The translations under genes were made by a program, and so were the position numbers. From assembly GCF_031198435.1 (NCBI RefSeq), contig NZ_CP133548.1:3506001-3570000 (forward strand): a stretch of 64,000 nucleotides of DNA, read 5' to 3'. Below the pieces are notes generated by a model. It ran no database searches and was not told the DNA's origin. It saw only the letters and a list, made by a program, of their open reading frames with translations. This stretch comes from Pleionea litopenaei. Its GTDB lineage: Bacteria; Pseudomonadota; Gammaproteobacteria; Enterobacterales; Kangiellaceae. Numbering within the stretch: position 1 is the stretch's first letter; every line of letters begins with the position of its first letter. Shown here piece after piece: positions 41,641-52,400 of the stretch.

Positions 41641-44210
41641 CTTTTCGTTATCGTGGTGCTCGACTCTTCGTTATCCGTAACGGTTAAAGATACCTGTGTT
41701 TGATTTGGCCACCAGAACAATCGTAAAACGTGTTTTCGCCGAGACTGATAACCATCGCTGAATGTCCATTGGTTCTCCACAATGTGTCCATCGGCATCAC
41801 TGCTGGTGTTTTTGAAGTAGGTGAATAACCAAAAGTGATACGCTTTAAACCCAGCGACAGGAGCCTCATTGGTTGGAATAACTGGCCAGTCAAGTTGAAC
41901 GATTAACGGATCATGGTCAGAAGCGCGATAGCTATCGGGACGATACAGTTGGTCGAGTTGCAACTCTGATTTGCCTTCAACATTGTAATCGAGTTGTGGG
42001 ACTTCATCGGCATTGATGTGCCAAACGTTGGCTGCGCTTACCAAGTTTGCAATGTCGGCGCTTAAGAATAAGTGATCCAGCGCGCCAGACTCAGCTTGGT
42101 AAAGATACGAATGATGACTGTTGGTCATGTAGTTTGCGCTGTTAACGAAGCCGCCGTTTAAGAAAACTTGCAAGGGATCTTCTTGGCTATAAGCATTAAA
42201 GTCGCCGAGCAAAACAGTGCCGCGAGTGGACGCTTGCGTGGGGTTGCTGGCCAACCAATCGACTAAGGCCGATGCCGCTTGTGTTCGCAACTCGTTCCAA
42301 CAAGCTTGACCGTCATTTTGATCTTCATTCAGTGACCCATCTCTCGGGCAACCACCTTTTGATTTGAAGTGATTGACGACGACGGTTAGGGCGTCATTGC
42401 TATTGACCGGCTTAAAGCTAGCGGCAAGTGGCTGACGATTCCCATAGTCGAATGGTTCTTCTGCGGTGGTGGCCACTTGACCAATGAGCTCGACTCTCGC
42501 CGGTTTGTACAGCAGTGCTTGAGTAATTTGATCGCCTCCAAGCTTATCGGCAACGACCGCGATGAAGGCGTATACGTCACCTCCGAGCTCGTTGTTTAGT
42601 GCGGCCGTTAATTGCGCAACCGCACTGGTGTCAGCATAACCATCGTTTTCAATTTCCATTAATCCAACAATATCGGCGTTGAGATTACCTAAAGCAGCGA
42701 CCAACTTGTCTTGCTGACGTTGTAACTCTGTCGCGTTGTCTGCGCCGCGAGAGGTGGGGAATCCGTTGCCTAGACCATCTCCGTTGAAATAATTAAGCAC
42801 GTTAAAACTACCAATGGTTAATTGCTCTGGATCGTAAAAATCTGGGTTAAGTTGTTGCGGATCCGCAACACGAGGATTGCTAAACTCGAGTTGTACCCTT
42901 TGGGTGGGATGAATTCGAAATTGGTTGAATCCATAGCCCAAAACGCCGCTGAGTTGATTGACTTGATCGCCAACACGCACGCTGTAGTCGGCGCTCAACT
43001 CTGGGGCGGGATAGGGTATTGGCTGCGGATTAGAGCGGGTTGAGCCATCGTCAAGTACCAAACGATTGCTTCGGTTGCGTTCAGCAAGCGCCTCAGCTTC
43101 TAAGCCTGGGCGAACAACGTCGGTTGGGATCATTTGTCGACCATGGCTACTCAATAATAACTCGCCATAGCGAAATAAGTTATCGACCGACGTAACGGTA
43201 AGCGGCTCGACGAAAGAAACCAACATGCCCTCATAAGGTTCAAGTTGCGGAAGGTTTTGTTCATTCAACGTGATGACTTGATAGCTTGGTTGCTCTTCTT
43301 GTCCGGCACAGAGCGTCCAGTCCGCAATTTGACTCAATTGCGTTTGTCCGTAGTATTCACCAACATTGCCACGTAATCGAATGCGTTGGCCAACGGATAC
43401 TTCAACGGACTCAGAGCCAGTGTAGATGAACAAGCCTTCGGAAGTGTCAGCAGAAAGATCAATGTCGGCCGTGGCTGATTGAACAAATAGGCCTCTGAGA
43501 GCATCGGCTTCAGTACCATCGTAACTGACGATCGCCTCAATATTGACGGCCTCACCAGTCAATGGCGATTCTTCACCAGTACCTTGAATGGCACTGATTA
43601 GAGTATAGCTTTCGCCACACTGTCCTAACTCTCCAGTTTCCGGAGGCGTGGTCAGATACTGCCCGAGATCACTCGAATCGTCACTGGCGAAACCTTGCCA
43701 TTGCGCATTGACGTCGTAAACATCGTTAACGTCAGTATCGCCGTCGAGAATCTCAACATTACGTCGCAACGTTGCGTTTTGCGTCGATGCAACGCCATCG
43801 CCCCACTGGCTACCAGGATCGACACCCAGCTGTCCAATGCTGTCAATAATCTGATCGTCACGGGTCAGGGCGATAAAGTCATCCCCATTAAACAAACCGC
43901 CGCCATAAGTCTGATCCGCAACGCTCAATATCGCGTCGTTTGCACTGGCATGAGCAACAACATAAGAGGCGTTCGGCGCTAAGCTGCCGTTCAAGTTAAG
44001 GCTGGCACCTGCGCTGGTGCTTCCGTTGAAGTAAACATCTACACGGTAGCGGCTTAAATCTAATGGTTGGTCAGAGCGGTTGGTGAGCTCTAAGGCTTTA
44101 TTATTACTCGAGCCTTCTAGGTATTCGGTAATCAGTAGCTGATTGGCACCAGCGGTCGAAAGCGTCGTCAGAAGTGCAAGACTGACTGGCCAGTGTGACA
44201 GAACCTTCAT
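41631..44210 (-). CDS. Secreted ExeM/NucH-type extracellular endonuclease
   Basis: This 859-residue protein has a signal peptide (VSLALLTTLSTAGA), an N-terminal lamin-tail domain (about 22-150: LLITEYLEGSSNNKALELTN), OB-fold-like region (about 205-310), then an endonuclease/exonuclease/phosphatase domain (about 460-780). In that domain, ADIVGLMEIEND supplies the metal-binding Glu, HFKSKGG, GDFNAY and ASDHDPL the other active-site residues. A PKD-like domain closes the protein. ExeM-type enzymes degrade environmental DNA, for phosphate supply or biofilm turnover. No GlyGly-CTERM sorting tail is visible. Confidence 0.9.
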   Translation of the reverse strand: MKVLSHWPVSLALLTTLSTAGANQLLITEYLEGSSNNKALELTNRSDQPLDLSRYRVDVYFNGSTSAGASLNLNGSLAPNASYVVAHASANDAILSVADQTYGGGLFNGDDFIALTRDDQIIDSIGQLGVDPGSQWGDGVASTQNATLRRNVEILDGDTDVNDVYDVNAQWQGFASDDSSDLGQYLTTPPETGELGQCGESYTLISAIQGTGEESPLTGEAVNIEAIVSYDGTEADALRGLFVQSATADIDLSADTSEGLFIYTGSESVEVSVGQRIRLRGNVGEYYGQTQLSQIADWTLCAGQEEQPSYQVITLNEQNLPQLEPYEGMLVSFVEPLTVTSVDNLFRYGELLLSSHGRQMIPTDVVRPGLEAEALAERNRSNRLVLDDGSTRSNPQPIPYPAPELSADYSVRVGDQVNQLSGVLGYGFNQFRIHPTQRVQLEFSNPRVADPQQLNPDFYDPEQLTIGSFNVLNYFNGDGLGNGFPTSRGADNATELQRQQDKLVAALGNLNADIVGLMEIENDGYADTSAVAQLTAALNNELGGDVYAFIAVVADKLGGDQITQALLYKPARVELIGQVATTAEEPFDYGNRQPLAASFKPVNSNDALTVVVNHFKSKGGCPRDGSLNEDQNDGQACWNELRTQAASALVDWLASNPTQASTRGTVLLGDFNAYSQEDPLQVFLNGGFVNSANYMTNSHHSYLYQAESGALDHLFLSADIANLVSAANVWHINADEVPQLDYNVEGKSELQLDQLYRPDSYRASDHDPLIVQLDWPVIPTNEAPVAGFKAYHFWLFTYFKNTSSDADGHIVENQWTFSDGYQSRRKHVLRLFWWPNQTQVSLTVTDNEESSTTITKSFE

Positions 44211-44432
44211 GGGTCAATTTCCTTTATTGTTATTTCAAGGCGCACACTATGCCTGGCAAAGCTGACAGTTATATTTGAGATTTTTTACTGATAGGAGACA
44301 CTTTTATGAAGATTGAGATAATTCGGTAATATTAAAGTTGATCTTGAAGTGCTGATGTTGTGGCGTCTGCCACTTGCGGACTAGAATGAGCCCGCCAGAG
44401 GCGACTCATTCCCCTCTAGAGCTTCGGGTATG

Positions 44433-44630
44433 TTATGCGACGCGTTGGCTGCCGGGAGTGACTAAATACCCTGAGGCACGAAAGCCTTTTTTGGCTAACA
44501 GGTTGTCATCCATAGACACTTTAAAGCATTCAGTATGTTCATTAGTTGGCAATAATACTTGTCCGCAGTGAGCGCAACCAGTGACATGAATTCGTCCTTT
44601 GGTGAAAGTTACCCAGTTATGTTGTTGCAT
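44433..44630 (-). CDS. Small protein with a Cys-pair (zinc-ribbon-like) motif
   Basis: This 65-residue protein has GCAHCGQVLLPTNEHTEC near residues 18-35, a likely half zinc ribbon. A good ribosome site (GAGGAAG, 5 bp before the ATG) supports its reality. No family recognised. It stands alone, with gaps on both sides. Confidence 0.6.
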   Translation of the reverse strand: MQQHNWVTFTKGRIHVTGCAHCGQVLLPTNEHTECFKVSMDDNLLAKKGFRASGYLVTPGSQRVA

Positions 44631-45000
44631 AATACTTCCTCACATTCAGTTGATGAGCTAATTTTAATACAGCTCAAGTTTTAACCACGTGCGTGGAAAT
44701 TTCTAATTATCGTGCGAGATTTCTTACAAACTTGTGAGTGTATTCACACTTGTATATTAATCATCGCGATATTTAGATGTTTAAGGAGTGAAAAACTTCA
44801 ATAGTTACAATGAGATAGCATCTTTTTGTGAGATTGTTTTTAAGAAATAATGAACTTGGTTGTCGAGAGAACTCTGATAGCGACTGGAAGTCGATGTGTG
44901 CCGGTTGGAGTGACCGTAACCGTCAGCTTGGATGAAGGTTATTTCATAAGCTAAAGTTAGAAGAGCACATTCTAGCTGAGTTTTCGATGAGGAGCGGGCA
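44631..45000. other. 370-bp leader region upstream of the PilZ gene
   Basis: No gene. Two small hairpins can form near its right end: CGACT/AGTCG with a 3-base loop at 44881-44893 and CGGTT/AACCG at 44902-44922. They could be an RNA leader structure; no known riboswitch was recognised. Confidence 0.35.
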
Positions 45001-45342
45001 ATGGAAGAGCGACGCCAACATGAACGTATCGCGCGAAGCCATCGGGTGACCTTTCAATGGTCGTATACGGATGAACAAGGAATTTTAAATTCAATTGAAT
45101 GCAAGACATTGGATGTCTCACGGCAAGGGCTACGGATAACCAGTGACCAAGTCTTGCCAGTAGGCCTCGATATTCATCTTTGCATTGAGAGCGATGAAGG
45201 CCAGTTGTGGTTGTTATTTGCAAAAGTTCAATGGTCAGAGTCGAAAGATGGTAGCTGCGAAACGGGCTTCTCAATCAGTGATTTATCGACGGAGGATTTT
45301 GAACGTTGGGCGAAGCATACGCGGGCGCAACTCAGCTCATGA
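45001..45342 (+). CDS. PilZ-domain protein
   Basis: This 113-residue single-domain protein has the PilZ signatures: the RRQHERIARS stretch (RxxxR) and DVSRQGLRI (DxSxxG), which together bind cyclic di-GMP. The fold is complete, with a last helix FERWAKHTRAQL. It acts in the cytoplasm as a second-messenger receptor, perhaps for motility or surface growth. There is no neighbour to show the output. The ATG follows GAGGAGCGGGCA. Confidence 0.88.
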   Translation: MEERRQHERIARSHRVTFQWSYTDEQGILNSIECKTLDVSRQGLRITSDQVLPVGLDIHLCIESDEGQLWLLFAKVQWSESKDGSCETGFSISDLSTEDFERWAKHTRAQLSS

Positions 45343-45423
45343 ATTCGTGATGGAAACTGAGCCAAAGAAAAGTCATGAAATCGTAATAAATCGTCAGATA
45401 AGCATTGCAAAATCTAAATTTTA

Positions 45424-45449
45424 AGATAATATTGAGAACTATTCTTATT
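45424..45449. promoter_or_regulatory. Putative Fur box in the feo promoter
   Basis: GATAATATTGAGAACTATTC from 45425 resembles the Fur consensus (GATAATGATAATCATTATC) and overlaps a possible -10 element behind TTGCAA at 45405-45410. It lies 23-49 bp before feoA. Confidence 0.6.
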
Positions 45450-45472
45450 TAGATAGTTGTGATTTCGTTTAA

Positions 45473-45703
45473 ATGACGCTTCGAGACCTGAAACCGGGAC
45501 AAAAAGGGATTGTGGAAAGCTTGGCGGAGGGTGATCCATCCTTGTTAAGCCGAATTATGGCCCTCGGTATTGTTCCTGGCGAGCAACTAGAAGTTTTGCG
45601 AGACGCACCGCTTGGCGATCCAATGCAGGTAAAAGCTGGCACGACTTATATCAGTATTCGACGCGTCGATTCGCAGCTCATCAATATCATTCCTAATGTT
45701 TGA
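45473..45703 (+). CDS. feoA: Ferrous iron transport protein FeoA
   Basis: FeoA is a small SH3-like cytoplasmic protein that helps FeoB import ferrous iron. It has 76 residues with the family pattern [34 protein letters not shown] and [16 protein letters not shown]. It begins the feo operon, downstream of a putative Fur box. The feoB coding frame follows 44 bp after the feoA stop. No feoC was seen after feoB. Confidence 0.93.
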   Translation: MTLRDLKPGQKGIVESLAEGDPSLLSRIMALGIVPGEQLEVLRDAPLGDPMQVKAGTTYISIRRVDSQLINIIPNV

Positions 45704-45747
45704 TCCTTCGCGATCATTCCACATCAAATAGTGAGAGTCAGTCGATA

Positions 45748-47875
45748 ATGAATATCGCTCTGGTAGGCAACCCTAATTGCGGCAAAACCACCATCTTTAA
45801 CCGATTAACCGGGTCACGTCAAAAAGTTGGTAACTGGCCTGGGGTGACGGTTGAGAAAAAAACTGGCCAAGTAAAACTCGAACATCAACAAGCCAGTCTG
45901 GTTGATTTACCGGGGCTCTATAATTTAGACCAAATTGAGCCAGGAAAAGACGAACTGATCGCCGCACAATACCTTCTGTCTCGACAAGCCGATGTCATTA
46001 TCAATATTGTTGATGCCGCGAACCTTAATCGCAACCTCATTTTAACGTCGCAATTGCGAGAACTAGAAACGCCGATGATCGTCGTGCTCAATATGACCGA
46101 CGTAGCGCTCGACAAAGGGATCGAGATCGATCTGGCAACCTTGGCTGAGCGTTTACAAGTGCCAGTGGTGGCCATGGTTGGTTCGACTGGAAAAGGCGTA
46201 GAAGCGTTACGCAAAGAAATTCAAGTATTTGCCGCGGCACTAGAAGACACGCAACAAGTTCGTTCTGAAGCCGAAGCCTCCTGCTCATTTGGTGGCGAGA
46301 CTGATCAGCTAGTCGGACGCAGCACTCAGCGGTATCAGATGGTAAAAACCTTAACCGATGGTGTGGTTAAAATGGTTCCGGGGCGCTCTGATCGAACCGA
46401 GGCTATTGATCGTTTGGTATTGCACCGTTGGTTAGGTGTGCCGATCTTTTTGTTTATGATGTATTTGATGTTTACCGTAGCGGTCAATCTTGGTGCCGTT
46501 TTTATCGACTTCTTCGACATTCTGTTCGGTGCTTTTTTCGTCGATGGCGTGGCCACCTTGTCACAAAGTGTCGGTTTACCTCAGTGGTTAGAAGTTATTT
46601 TAGCGAAAGGCCTGGGAGGCGGTATTCAATTAGTGGCCACCTTCATCCCGGTTATCGGTGTCTTGTATCTATGTCTGTCGATTCTTGAAGACAGTGGTTA
46701 TTTATCGCGAGCCGCATTTGTTATCGATCGACTAATGGCAAAGATTGGCTTACCCGGAAATGCCTTTGTTCCCCTAATTGTCGGCTTCGGATGTAACGTG
46801 CCAGCGGTTATGGCGGCACGCACGATGAATCGAGAGTCTGATCGCCTATTGACCATCGTTATGGCGCCCTTTATGTCTTGTGGTGCTCGGTTAACGGTAT
46901 ACGCTTTATTTGCCGCCGCGTTTTTTCCCAAGCAATGGCGCAAATGTCGTATTTGCGTTGTATTTGATGGGCATTGTGGTCGCCATTTTTTCTGGTTGGT
47001 TATTTCGAAAGCAAGTTTTTGCGGCCAAAGCGGCACCTTCGTTCATTGAAATGCCGGCTTATCACATGCCTGTTTGGCGCAATATCTTTTTGACCACTTG
47101 GCATCGATTGAAAAACTTTCTTAGTCGCGCGGGTAAAACCATTGTCATGGTGGTTGTTCTTTTGAGTTTCTTGAATTCAATTGGCACCGATGGATCGTTT
47201 GGAAATGAAAATACCCGGAACTCCGTTTTGAGCAAAATCGGTCAAACCATCACTCCGGCCTTTAAACCTTTGGGAATCAAAGAAGAAAACTGGCCTGCTA
47301 CTGTGGGTATTTTTACTGGCTTATTCGCCAAAGAAGCCATTGTCGGTACGCTCGACGCTTTATATCAAGAGTCGTCGACAGAAACAACCGAACTGGATTT
47401 ATGGCAGTCAACAAAAGAGGCTGCTCAAACCATCCCAGACAATTTTATCGACATGCTGAGTTCATTAGGCGATCCGCTGGGACTGTCTAGTGTTGCCGAC
47501 GCTGAAACGGTCACCGCAGAGCAAGAGTTACAACAACAAACCCTGACTCAAATGGCTAGCTTGTTTGATGGCCAACTCGGAGCGTTTGCCTATTTAGTAC
47601 TTATTCTTTTGTACACACCCTGTGTTGCGGTACTCGGTGCGATTAAACGTGAAGCTGGCGCCTTATGGATGTGGACCGTTATCGGCTGGACCTCTTATTT
47701 GGCTTATTCATTGTCGACCATCATTTATCAGGCGACCCACTTTTCTAATGCCCCCATTTTCGCGACGGTGTGGATCAGTTTGATGGTGCTTGGTTGGGGA
47801 ATTTTTGTTTGGCTGCTTAAGCGCATCGGACAAAAAATGAATGCCTCAGATGTGTACGTGGTTAACTTGTCGTAA
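45748..47875 (+). pseudogene. feoB: Ferrous iron transporter FeoB with a one-base frameshift
   Basis: FeoB is the membrane ferrous iron transporter with a G-protein domain. The first frame (from ATG 45748) has GNPNCGKTT (G1), NWPGVTVEK (G2), DLPGLYNL (G3) and NMTD (G4), then the gate region with GFGCNVPA and MSCGARL. At 46921-46926, six T are followed by CCC. The frame then runs wrongly to 47049, while the true continuation [17 protein letters not shown] is in the +1 frame from 46922 to 47875. One T fewer gives a normal protein of about 708 residues. This is a real mutation, a slippage site or a sequencing error in the T run. Confidence 0.88.
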
Positions 47876-47903
47876 AAGGCTAAATTGTCGGAACTGTCAC
47901 CGA

Positions 47904-49208
47904 CTATGATTCATGATCATATATTTCGACGATAAAGGGGATGCCTGGGAATAGTTGTAAACGATATTCCATTCGCCATCCTTCGAGAGCGCTGCTGTAA
48001 TCAGAAATACTTGAAAAGTCAGACGTAACATCGATTTGCATGGTCAAATGGTGGGTGTCTCCAGCGGGTACGGCAAACCCTTTAATCGCAATACGACTGA
48101 TAGGCTGTTCGTATTTGTCTAATAAGATTTCCGAGTCTTCAAACACCAAGTCGTATTCAGTCGGGTTTTCAATTAATAAATCGAAGCTCAGTTGACCAAT
48201 GGATCGCTGTGAAAGAGCTTCGCCAAGACTGTGTAACTCCAAAGAAAACGATGACCAATCTAAGTCGTAGTTGGCTTTTAAGACTTGGCTTTTATGATGC
48301 ATCGATTGCAATAGTCGTCCATGCAGAAGTAACCCTCCAGTTAATAACACAAAGGTAACCAGATAGCTGAGCACTGTTGTTGAACTTGATATGGCTTTAA
48401 CTTGATTTGTTCGACGTCGTAACTGAATAGCTAGATAAGTTCCGATAGGAATTGACCAGGCGATAAACAGTAAATTCACCAAGAAAAGAATCAAGGATAT
48501 TTCAAGTAAGTTATAGTCCTCTTGGCTCATTAACCATTGCCCTATAAATAACGCTGGTAAGCTAAAACACAAACCAAAAATCATGGCCGCTAGTAAATTC
48601 TTCGCAAGCAATTTATTAATTCGACCATAGGTCATTTGATGACGTTGTAAGGTTGGCGCGATGATATCTAGGGCAAATGTATAAAAAAGGAAAACATAAC
48701 TTAAGGTAATTGAAAGTGTATTGGCCCATGAATAAGGGTAATAGCCAACCCAGAGAATGATCAGTTGGGCAGTTAAGTAGAAGATAATCAGACGAGTTTC
48801 TTCGACACCTTGTCGCAATAAACTAAACTCTTCAGCTTTGCCAAGCGGCAGGTTTAAATCGCTTTCAAAGTTCGCTGACAAACGCTCTTTGATGGGAAAT
48901 AAAAAAATAGAGGCGACCACTAACGACCCACTGATGATTAAATTCGCGAGTACCTGTTTAGCTTGTGATTCAAAAAAGAAACTGAACATTTGCTCAGATA
49001 TGCTTTGCCATGACTCCGGAAAAAGGTAATCCAGAAGCAATTGTTTAAGTGACTCTTGGTGGTGCAACAGAAGACTTCCGCAGATAATAAAAATAATGCA
49101 TCCTGTTGCGAAATACACCAATAGCGAGGCTGCGGTACGACGTTTTATGTGTCTTAAGCTTAGCCATGATTGCCATAACGTTGCATTGATCTGTTCAACA
49201 ATAGTCAT
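47904..49208 (-). CDS. Six-helix membrane protein with C-terminal beta domain
   Basis: This 434-residue protein has about seven hydrophobic segments between residues 28 and 305 (for example ASLLVYFATGCIIFIICGSLL, LIISGSLVVASIFLFPI, LIIFYLTAQLIILWVGYY). A basic stretch RRRTNQVK precedes the last helix. The exported C-terminal domain (about 315-430) has ELHSLGEALSQRSIGQLSFDLLIENPTEYDLVFED, seen as LSFDLLIENPTEYDL, typical of LEA14/WHy-like beta sandwiches. I do not recognise the family as a whole. It is convergent with feoB and divergent from the histidine kinase gene. Confidence 0.65.
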   Translation of the reverse strand: MTIVEQINATLWQSWLSLRHIKRRTAASLLVYFATGCIIFIICGSLLLHHQESLKQLLLDYLFPESWQSISEQMFSFFFESQAKQVLANLIISGSLVVASIFLFPIKERLSANFESDLNLPLGKAEEFSLLRQGVEETRLIIFYLTAQLIILWVGYYPYSWANTLSITLSYVFLFYTFALDIIAPTLQRHQMTYGRINKLLAKNLLAAMIFGLCFSLPALFIGQWLMSQEDYNLLEISLILFLVNLLFIAWSIPIGTYLAIQLRRRTNQVKAISSSTTVLSYLVTFVLLTGGLLLHGRLLQSMHHKSQVLKANYDLDWSSFSLELHSLGEALSQRSIGQLSFDLLIENPTEYDLVFEDSEILLDKYEQPISRIAIKGFAVPAGDTHHLTMQIDVTSDFSSISDYSSALEGWRMEYRLQLFPGIPFIVEIYDHES

Positions 49209-49469
49209 AAGTCAAAGAGTGTCCGTTATTAAGCCGTATTCACATGCCTAGTTCGCTGGTTGTACTTGAGTGCAGCCGATAAATACATTTGTTTATATCA
49301 AATGTAGATAAAATTCGGTCTTAGCCTATCAAAAATAATCACAGTTTGCTTAATCAAAGTGTTTCAAAATGCCAATTGAGGTTTCTTTGAAAGTAGTTGT
49401 TCAACTGGCGTAAAGGGCGATCTTGACTATAGTTAGAGGAGACTCCATTAGCCCTAAATTGCGCATCGA

Positions 49470-52400
49470 ATGTCGATAAAAACTAAAACAAATCCTATGG
49501 CTCGCCAAGGTTGGTATTGGATTGTTTCAGCCTTATGTGCTTTGGTATTGCTGTATTTGTCGGTTTGGGCCAGTTCGGTTTACCAAGAACAGCAAAAGCA
49601 AGCACTGCGGGCATCGGTCATAGCCCAGTTGGGCACTTTAAGAGCGCAAATTGAAGGGCGATTGATCTCTGACTTTCAATTAACACGCGGCTTGGCGAGT
49701 GCTTTAGCCACGACCAATACCTTGTCTCAGCGAGACTTTGAGGTGTTGGCTAAGCCATTGTTTGAATCGTCAAAGGACCTCATCAATCTTGGTGCCGCAC
49801 CCGATTTAGTTTTGTCTTATGTTTACCCTTTACAAGGCAATGAAAAAGCCATCGGATTAAATTATTTAACGCATCCGACGCAAAAAGACGCGGCCCTTCG
49901 AGCGCGAGATTCCAGGCAAGTTGTAGTCACTGGGCCTTTAACGCTGTTGCAAGGCGGGGAAGGACTCATCGCCCGATTTCCAATTTATCGTGACCTTAAC
50001 ATCAACTCTAACGCCAACTCTAACGCCGACTCTGAATCCAGTGATGAAGCATTTTGGGGCTTGTTATCGGTGGTGCTCAATGTTGATAGGGTGTATGAAA
50101 AATCTGGTTTGCTGGAATACTCTAAACGATACGACTTGGCACTCGCTAACGTCTTAGACGATGGGCAAGAAAGATTTTTCTTTGGCAATGCTAAGGTTAA
50201 GCAAAGCGATCCGGTCAGCTTTGAAATTGTGCTACCTGGCCAAGTTTGGAAAATGTACGGAGTGCCGCAGCAAGGGTGGCAAGGTGCCATAAACGATCTC
50301 CATCAAATGCAATGGGTCATCTTTTCATTAGCTGCGATTATTTGGTTGGGAATCGTCAGCGCACTTTCTTTCTATCGTCGACACCTTGCGAGTGAAGCTC
50401 GCTTACAAGTGCTATTTGATTTATCGCCATTAGGTATGGCGCTGGTTGATCACACCAATAGTCGAGTCATCGAATGCAACAAAGCGTTTGCAAAGCCACT
50501 GGGCTATTCGCAGGAGGAAATTGTCGACCAGAATATTGCAACGCTTACTCCCGAAAAATACCAAGTGCAGGATTTACTGCAAGCAAAGAAGCTGGATGAA
50601 AATGGCTCTTTCGGTCCTTACGAAAAAGAGCTCATTCGTAAAGATGCCAGCTTGGTTCCCGTTGAAATGAGTGGCGTGCGTTTTGACGATGTCTCTGGAA
50701 AAGCATTGGTCTGGTCGATTCTAGAAGATCTCTCTTATCGTCGAATTTATGAAAAGGTATTGCGGGCCAATGCTGATGAGTTAGCCTTGGTGATGGAGTC
50801 AACCGCGGTTGGTATTTGGGATTGGCAGGTGCAAACCGGAGACGTCACCTTTAATGAGCGGTGGGCTGAAATAGTAGGGTATCGACTTGAAGAGCTGAGA
50901 CCTATTTCCATACAAACCTGGATTAACCTCGTCCATCCCGACGATCGCCAAATATCTGAAGAGCGATTGAATCTCCATTGGCGTGGTAAAGTCGAACGCT
51001 ATGAGTGCGAAGCTAGAATGCGTCATAAAAGTGGCCGTTGGGTATGGGTTCTCGATACCGGTCGAGTGGTTGAGTGGCAAGACGACGGTTCACCAAAACG
51101 AATGATTGGCACGCACATAGACATTACCGATCGCAAAGAAACAGAGCAAGCCCTAAAGGCGTCTATTCTAGAGATCGAGACCTTTTTTAACACCAGTCTA
51201 ATTATTAATTGTATTGCGAATGATCAAGGCTATTTCGAGAAAATAAATCCGGTTCTTGAAGTGGTGTTGGGATATTCTCAAAAAGAATTGTTATCTAGGC
51301 CATTTCTGGATTGGGTGCATGAAGAGGATAGAGAGGCAACGCAAGAAGCATTTTCAAAGCTGTTAGAGAACGAAAAAATAGAAGACTTTGTGAATCGCTA
51401 CATTGCAAAAAATGGAGAGCTAAAATATTTGCGCTGGTCGGCTTCTAAGGAGCAGACGACCGGAAAAATTTATGCGGCAGCGGTCGATATTACCGAAAGA
51501 GTTGGCAAAGATAGAGAGTTAAAACGACTGTCGAAAATCGCAGCGCAAACCAGCAATGGAGTGTTAATTACCGATGTTCAGGAACACATAGAGTGGTGCA
51601 ATCAAGCTTTTGAAAAAATATCGGGCTATTCGTTAGCAGAAATTAAAGGAAAGAAGCCGAAGGACTTTTTACAAGGAGAAAAAACGAATCATGCCGTTAC
51701 CTCGAAAATTGCTAAGAAGCTGAAAGGCGGCGAGGGCTTTGATGAAGAGCTTTTAAACTACCATAAAGACGGCACTCCTTATTGGGTGAGAGTACAATGT
51801 TCTCCGTTAAAAAATGAGGCTGGTGAGATCACCGGCTTTATGGCATTTGAAATCGATATCACCATAGAGAAAGAGAATAAACGTTTACTCGATGAGCAAC
51901 AGAAAACGCTAGAAAATATGAGTAGCTTAGCGCGAATCGGAGCTTGGGAAGTCAACCTTTTAACCAGCCAAGTCTATTGGTCGAATATGACCAAAATTAT
52001 TCATGAAGTACCTGAAGATTATCAACCAAAACTGGACACCGCGATTAACTTCTACAAAGAGGGCGAAAGTCGCGAGAAAATATCCAGTCTGGTTGAACGA
52101 TGCATTCAGTTCGGTGAGCCCTACGAAGCTGAGCTGCAACTGATCACGGCCAAGGGAAAAGAAATCTGGGTAATGGCCAAAGGTGACGCTGAATTTAAAG
52201 ACGGCGAATGCGTGCGACTATTTGGCTCATTTCAAGATATCGATCAGCGCAAACGTTCCGAAGTGGAAGGGCAGAAAGTGGCTCGTCTAAATCAGGCGAT
52301 TGCCGAATTGACCGTTGAGAGAGAGGTGTTGGGGGGCAATTTAGAACAAGCAAAAACACAAATAATGAAAACGGTATGCCAAACGTTAGAAATAGAGCGT

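Noticed and set aside
46921-46929. Programmed frameshift in feoB
   Set aside because: A Phe-tRNA slip on TTT-TTC is conceivable, but I know of no programmed shift in feoB and see no stimulatory structure; a mutation or read error is simpler.
46910-47875. A separate gene for the C-terminal half of FeoB
   Set aside because: It has no ribosome site, starts inside the first frame and continues FeoB exactly after one base is skipped.
47887-47904. Terminator after feoB
   Set aside because: Only a 5-bp stem with an 8-base loop and no T run.
50799-51080. Minus-strand frames inside the histidine kinase genes
   Set aside because: They are antisense shadows of PAS-domain coding sequence, without ribosome sites.
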